Shown in pieces: positions 63,908 through 64,000 of a stretch of DNA of 64,000 nt. A program made the translations under genes and the position numbers. Source of the stretch: Arcanobacterium pluranimalium (GTDB lineage: Bacteria; Actinomycetota; Actinomycetes; Actinomycetales; Actinomycetaceae); NCBI RefSeq assembly GCF_016907845.1, contig NZ_JAFBCS010000001.1, forward strand, positions 1,674,001 through 1,738,000. Reading direction: 5' to 3'. Within the stretch, counting starts at the first letter, position 1; each line of letters opens with the position of its first letter. The notes below the pieces were generated by a model. The model worked only from the letters and a program-made list of their open reading frames with translations. It did not search any database and was not told the DNA's origin.

Positions 63908-64000
63908 CAAGTCTCGAAATAGTTGGAGCTTCTTGAGCAAGCTTAGAGTTTTTCTCATATAATTTACGCATTAGCTTTATATGATGTCACTAAAATTTCG

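Overview
The window is ordinary chromosomal DNA of a mid-GC Actinomycetota, most likely in or near the Actinomycetaceae (Arcanobacterium/Trueperella-like; this placement is inferred). The evidence is the actinobacterial gene orders (lexA / SOS division-inhibitor gene / nrdR; pgsA-cinA-clgR-DUF3046-recA-recX; ispG-M50-dxr), actinobacterial families (DUF3040, DUF3046, PAC2, HelR, ClgR, DUF4081-GNAT), roughly 50% GC, and GAAC-N4-GTTC LexA boxes. About 55 protein genes are present. I found no rRNA or tRNA gene, no CRISPR array, no phage and no insertion sequence.

Layout. 1-5570 (minus): start of the division/cell-wall cluster, mraZ-rsmH-ftsL-ftsI-murE (murE runs off the left edge), with a MraZ-type operator and a double terminator upstream. 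5881-15796: DUF3040, dinB, a spermidine-synthase-like gene, PAC2, helR, serA and an acyl-CoA ligase. 15841-28058: DNA-damage and RNA-modification region with nrdR, an SOS-controlled membrane protein, lexA, a DinG-like helicase, hflX, an RsmC-like methyltransferase, miaA-miaB, recX-recA, DUF3046 and clgR. 28178-38093: cinA-type amidase, pgsA, ftsK, rnj, dapA, dapB and an M16 protease. 38270-50177 (mostly minus): the translation/RNA unit rimP-nusA-ylxR-infB-rbfA-truB, then a Cys/His-rich small gene-ribF-rpsO-pnp, with a DUF421 gene inserted on the plus strand. 51295-62024 (minus): proS, GNAT, ispG, M50 protease, dxr, a DivIVA-like gene, rlmN, cdsA, frr, pyrH. 62264-63907: a DHA2-type MFS exporter.

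The strongest new observation is a 21-bp promoter element (CGGCAA[C/G] followed by GATTTTTGGCAGGA). It occurs three times, each followed after exactly 9 bp by a TANNNT hexamer, upstream of recA, of the SOS-controlled gene divergent from lexA, and of ftsK. It resembles the mycobacterial RecA-independent (PafBC-type) promoter and may define a LexA-independent DNA-damage regulon that includes ftsK. The SOS-controlled gene sits where DivS/Rv2719c sits in relatives, carries four LexA boxes (one degenerate), and lacks a LysM domain.

Other notable items are large hairpins inside the first codons of recX and cdsA, a 10-His/5-Cys glycine-rich protein directly abutting ribF, a Lys-type specificity motif and a 54-bp in-frame duplication in murE, several degenerate minisatellites between genes, and probable leaderless starts.
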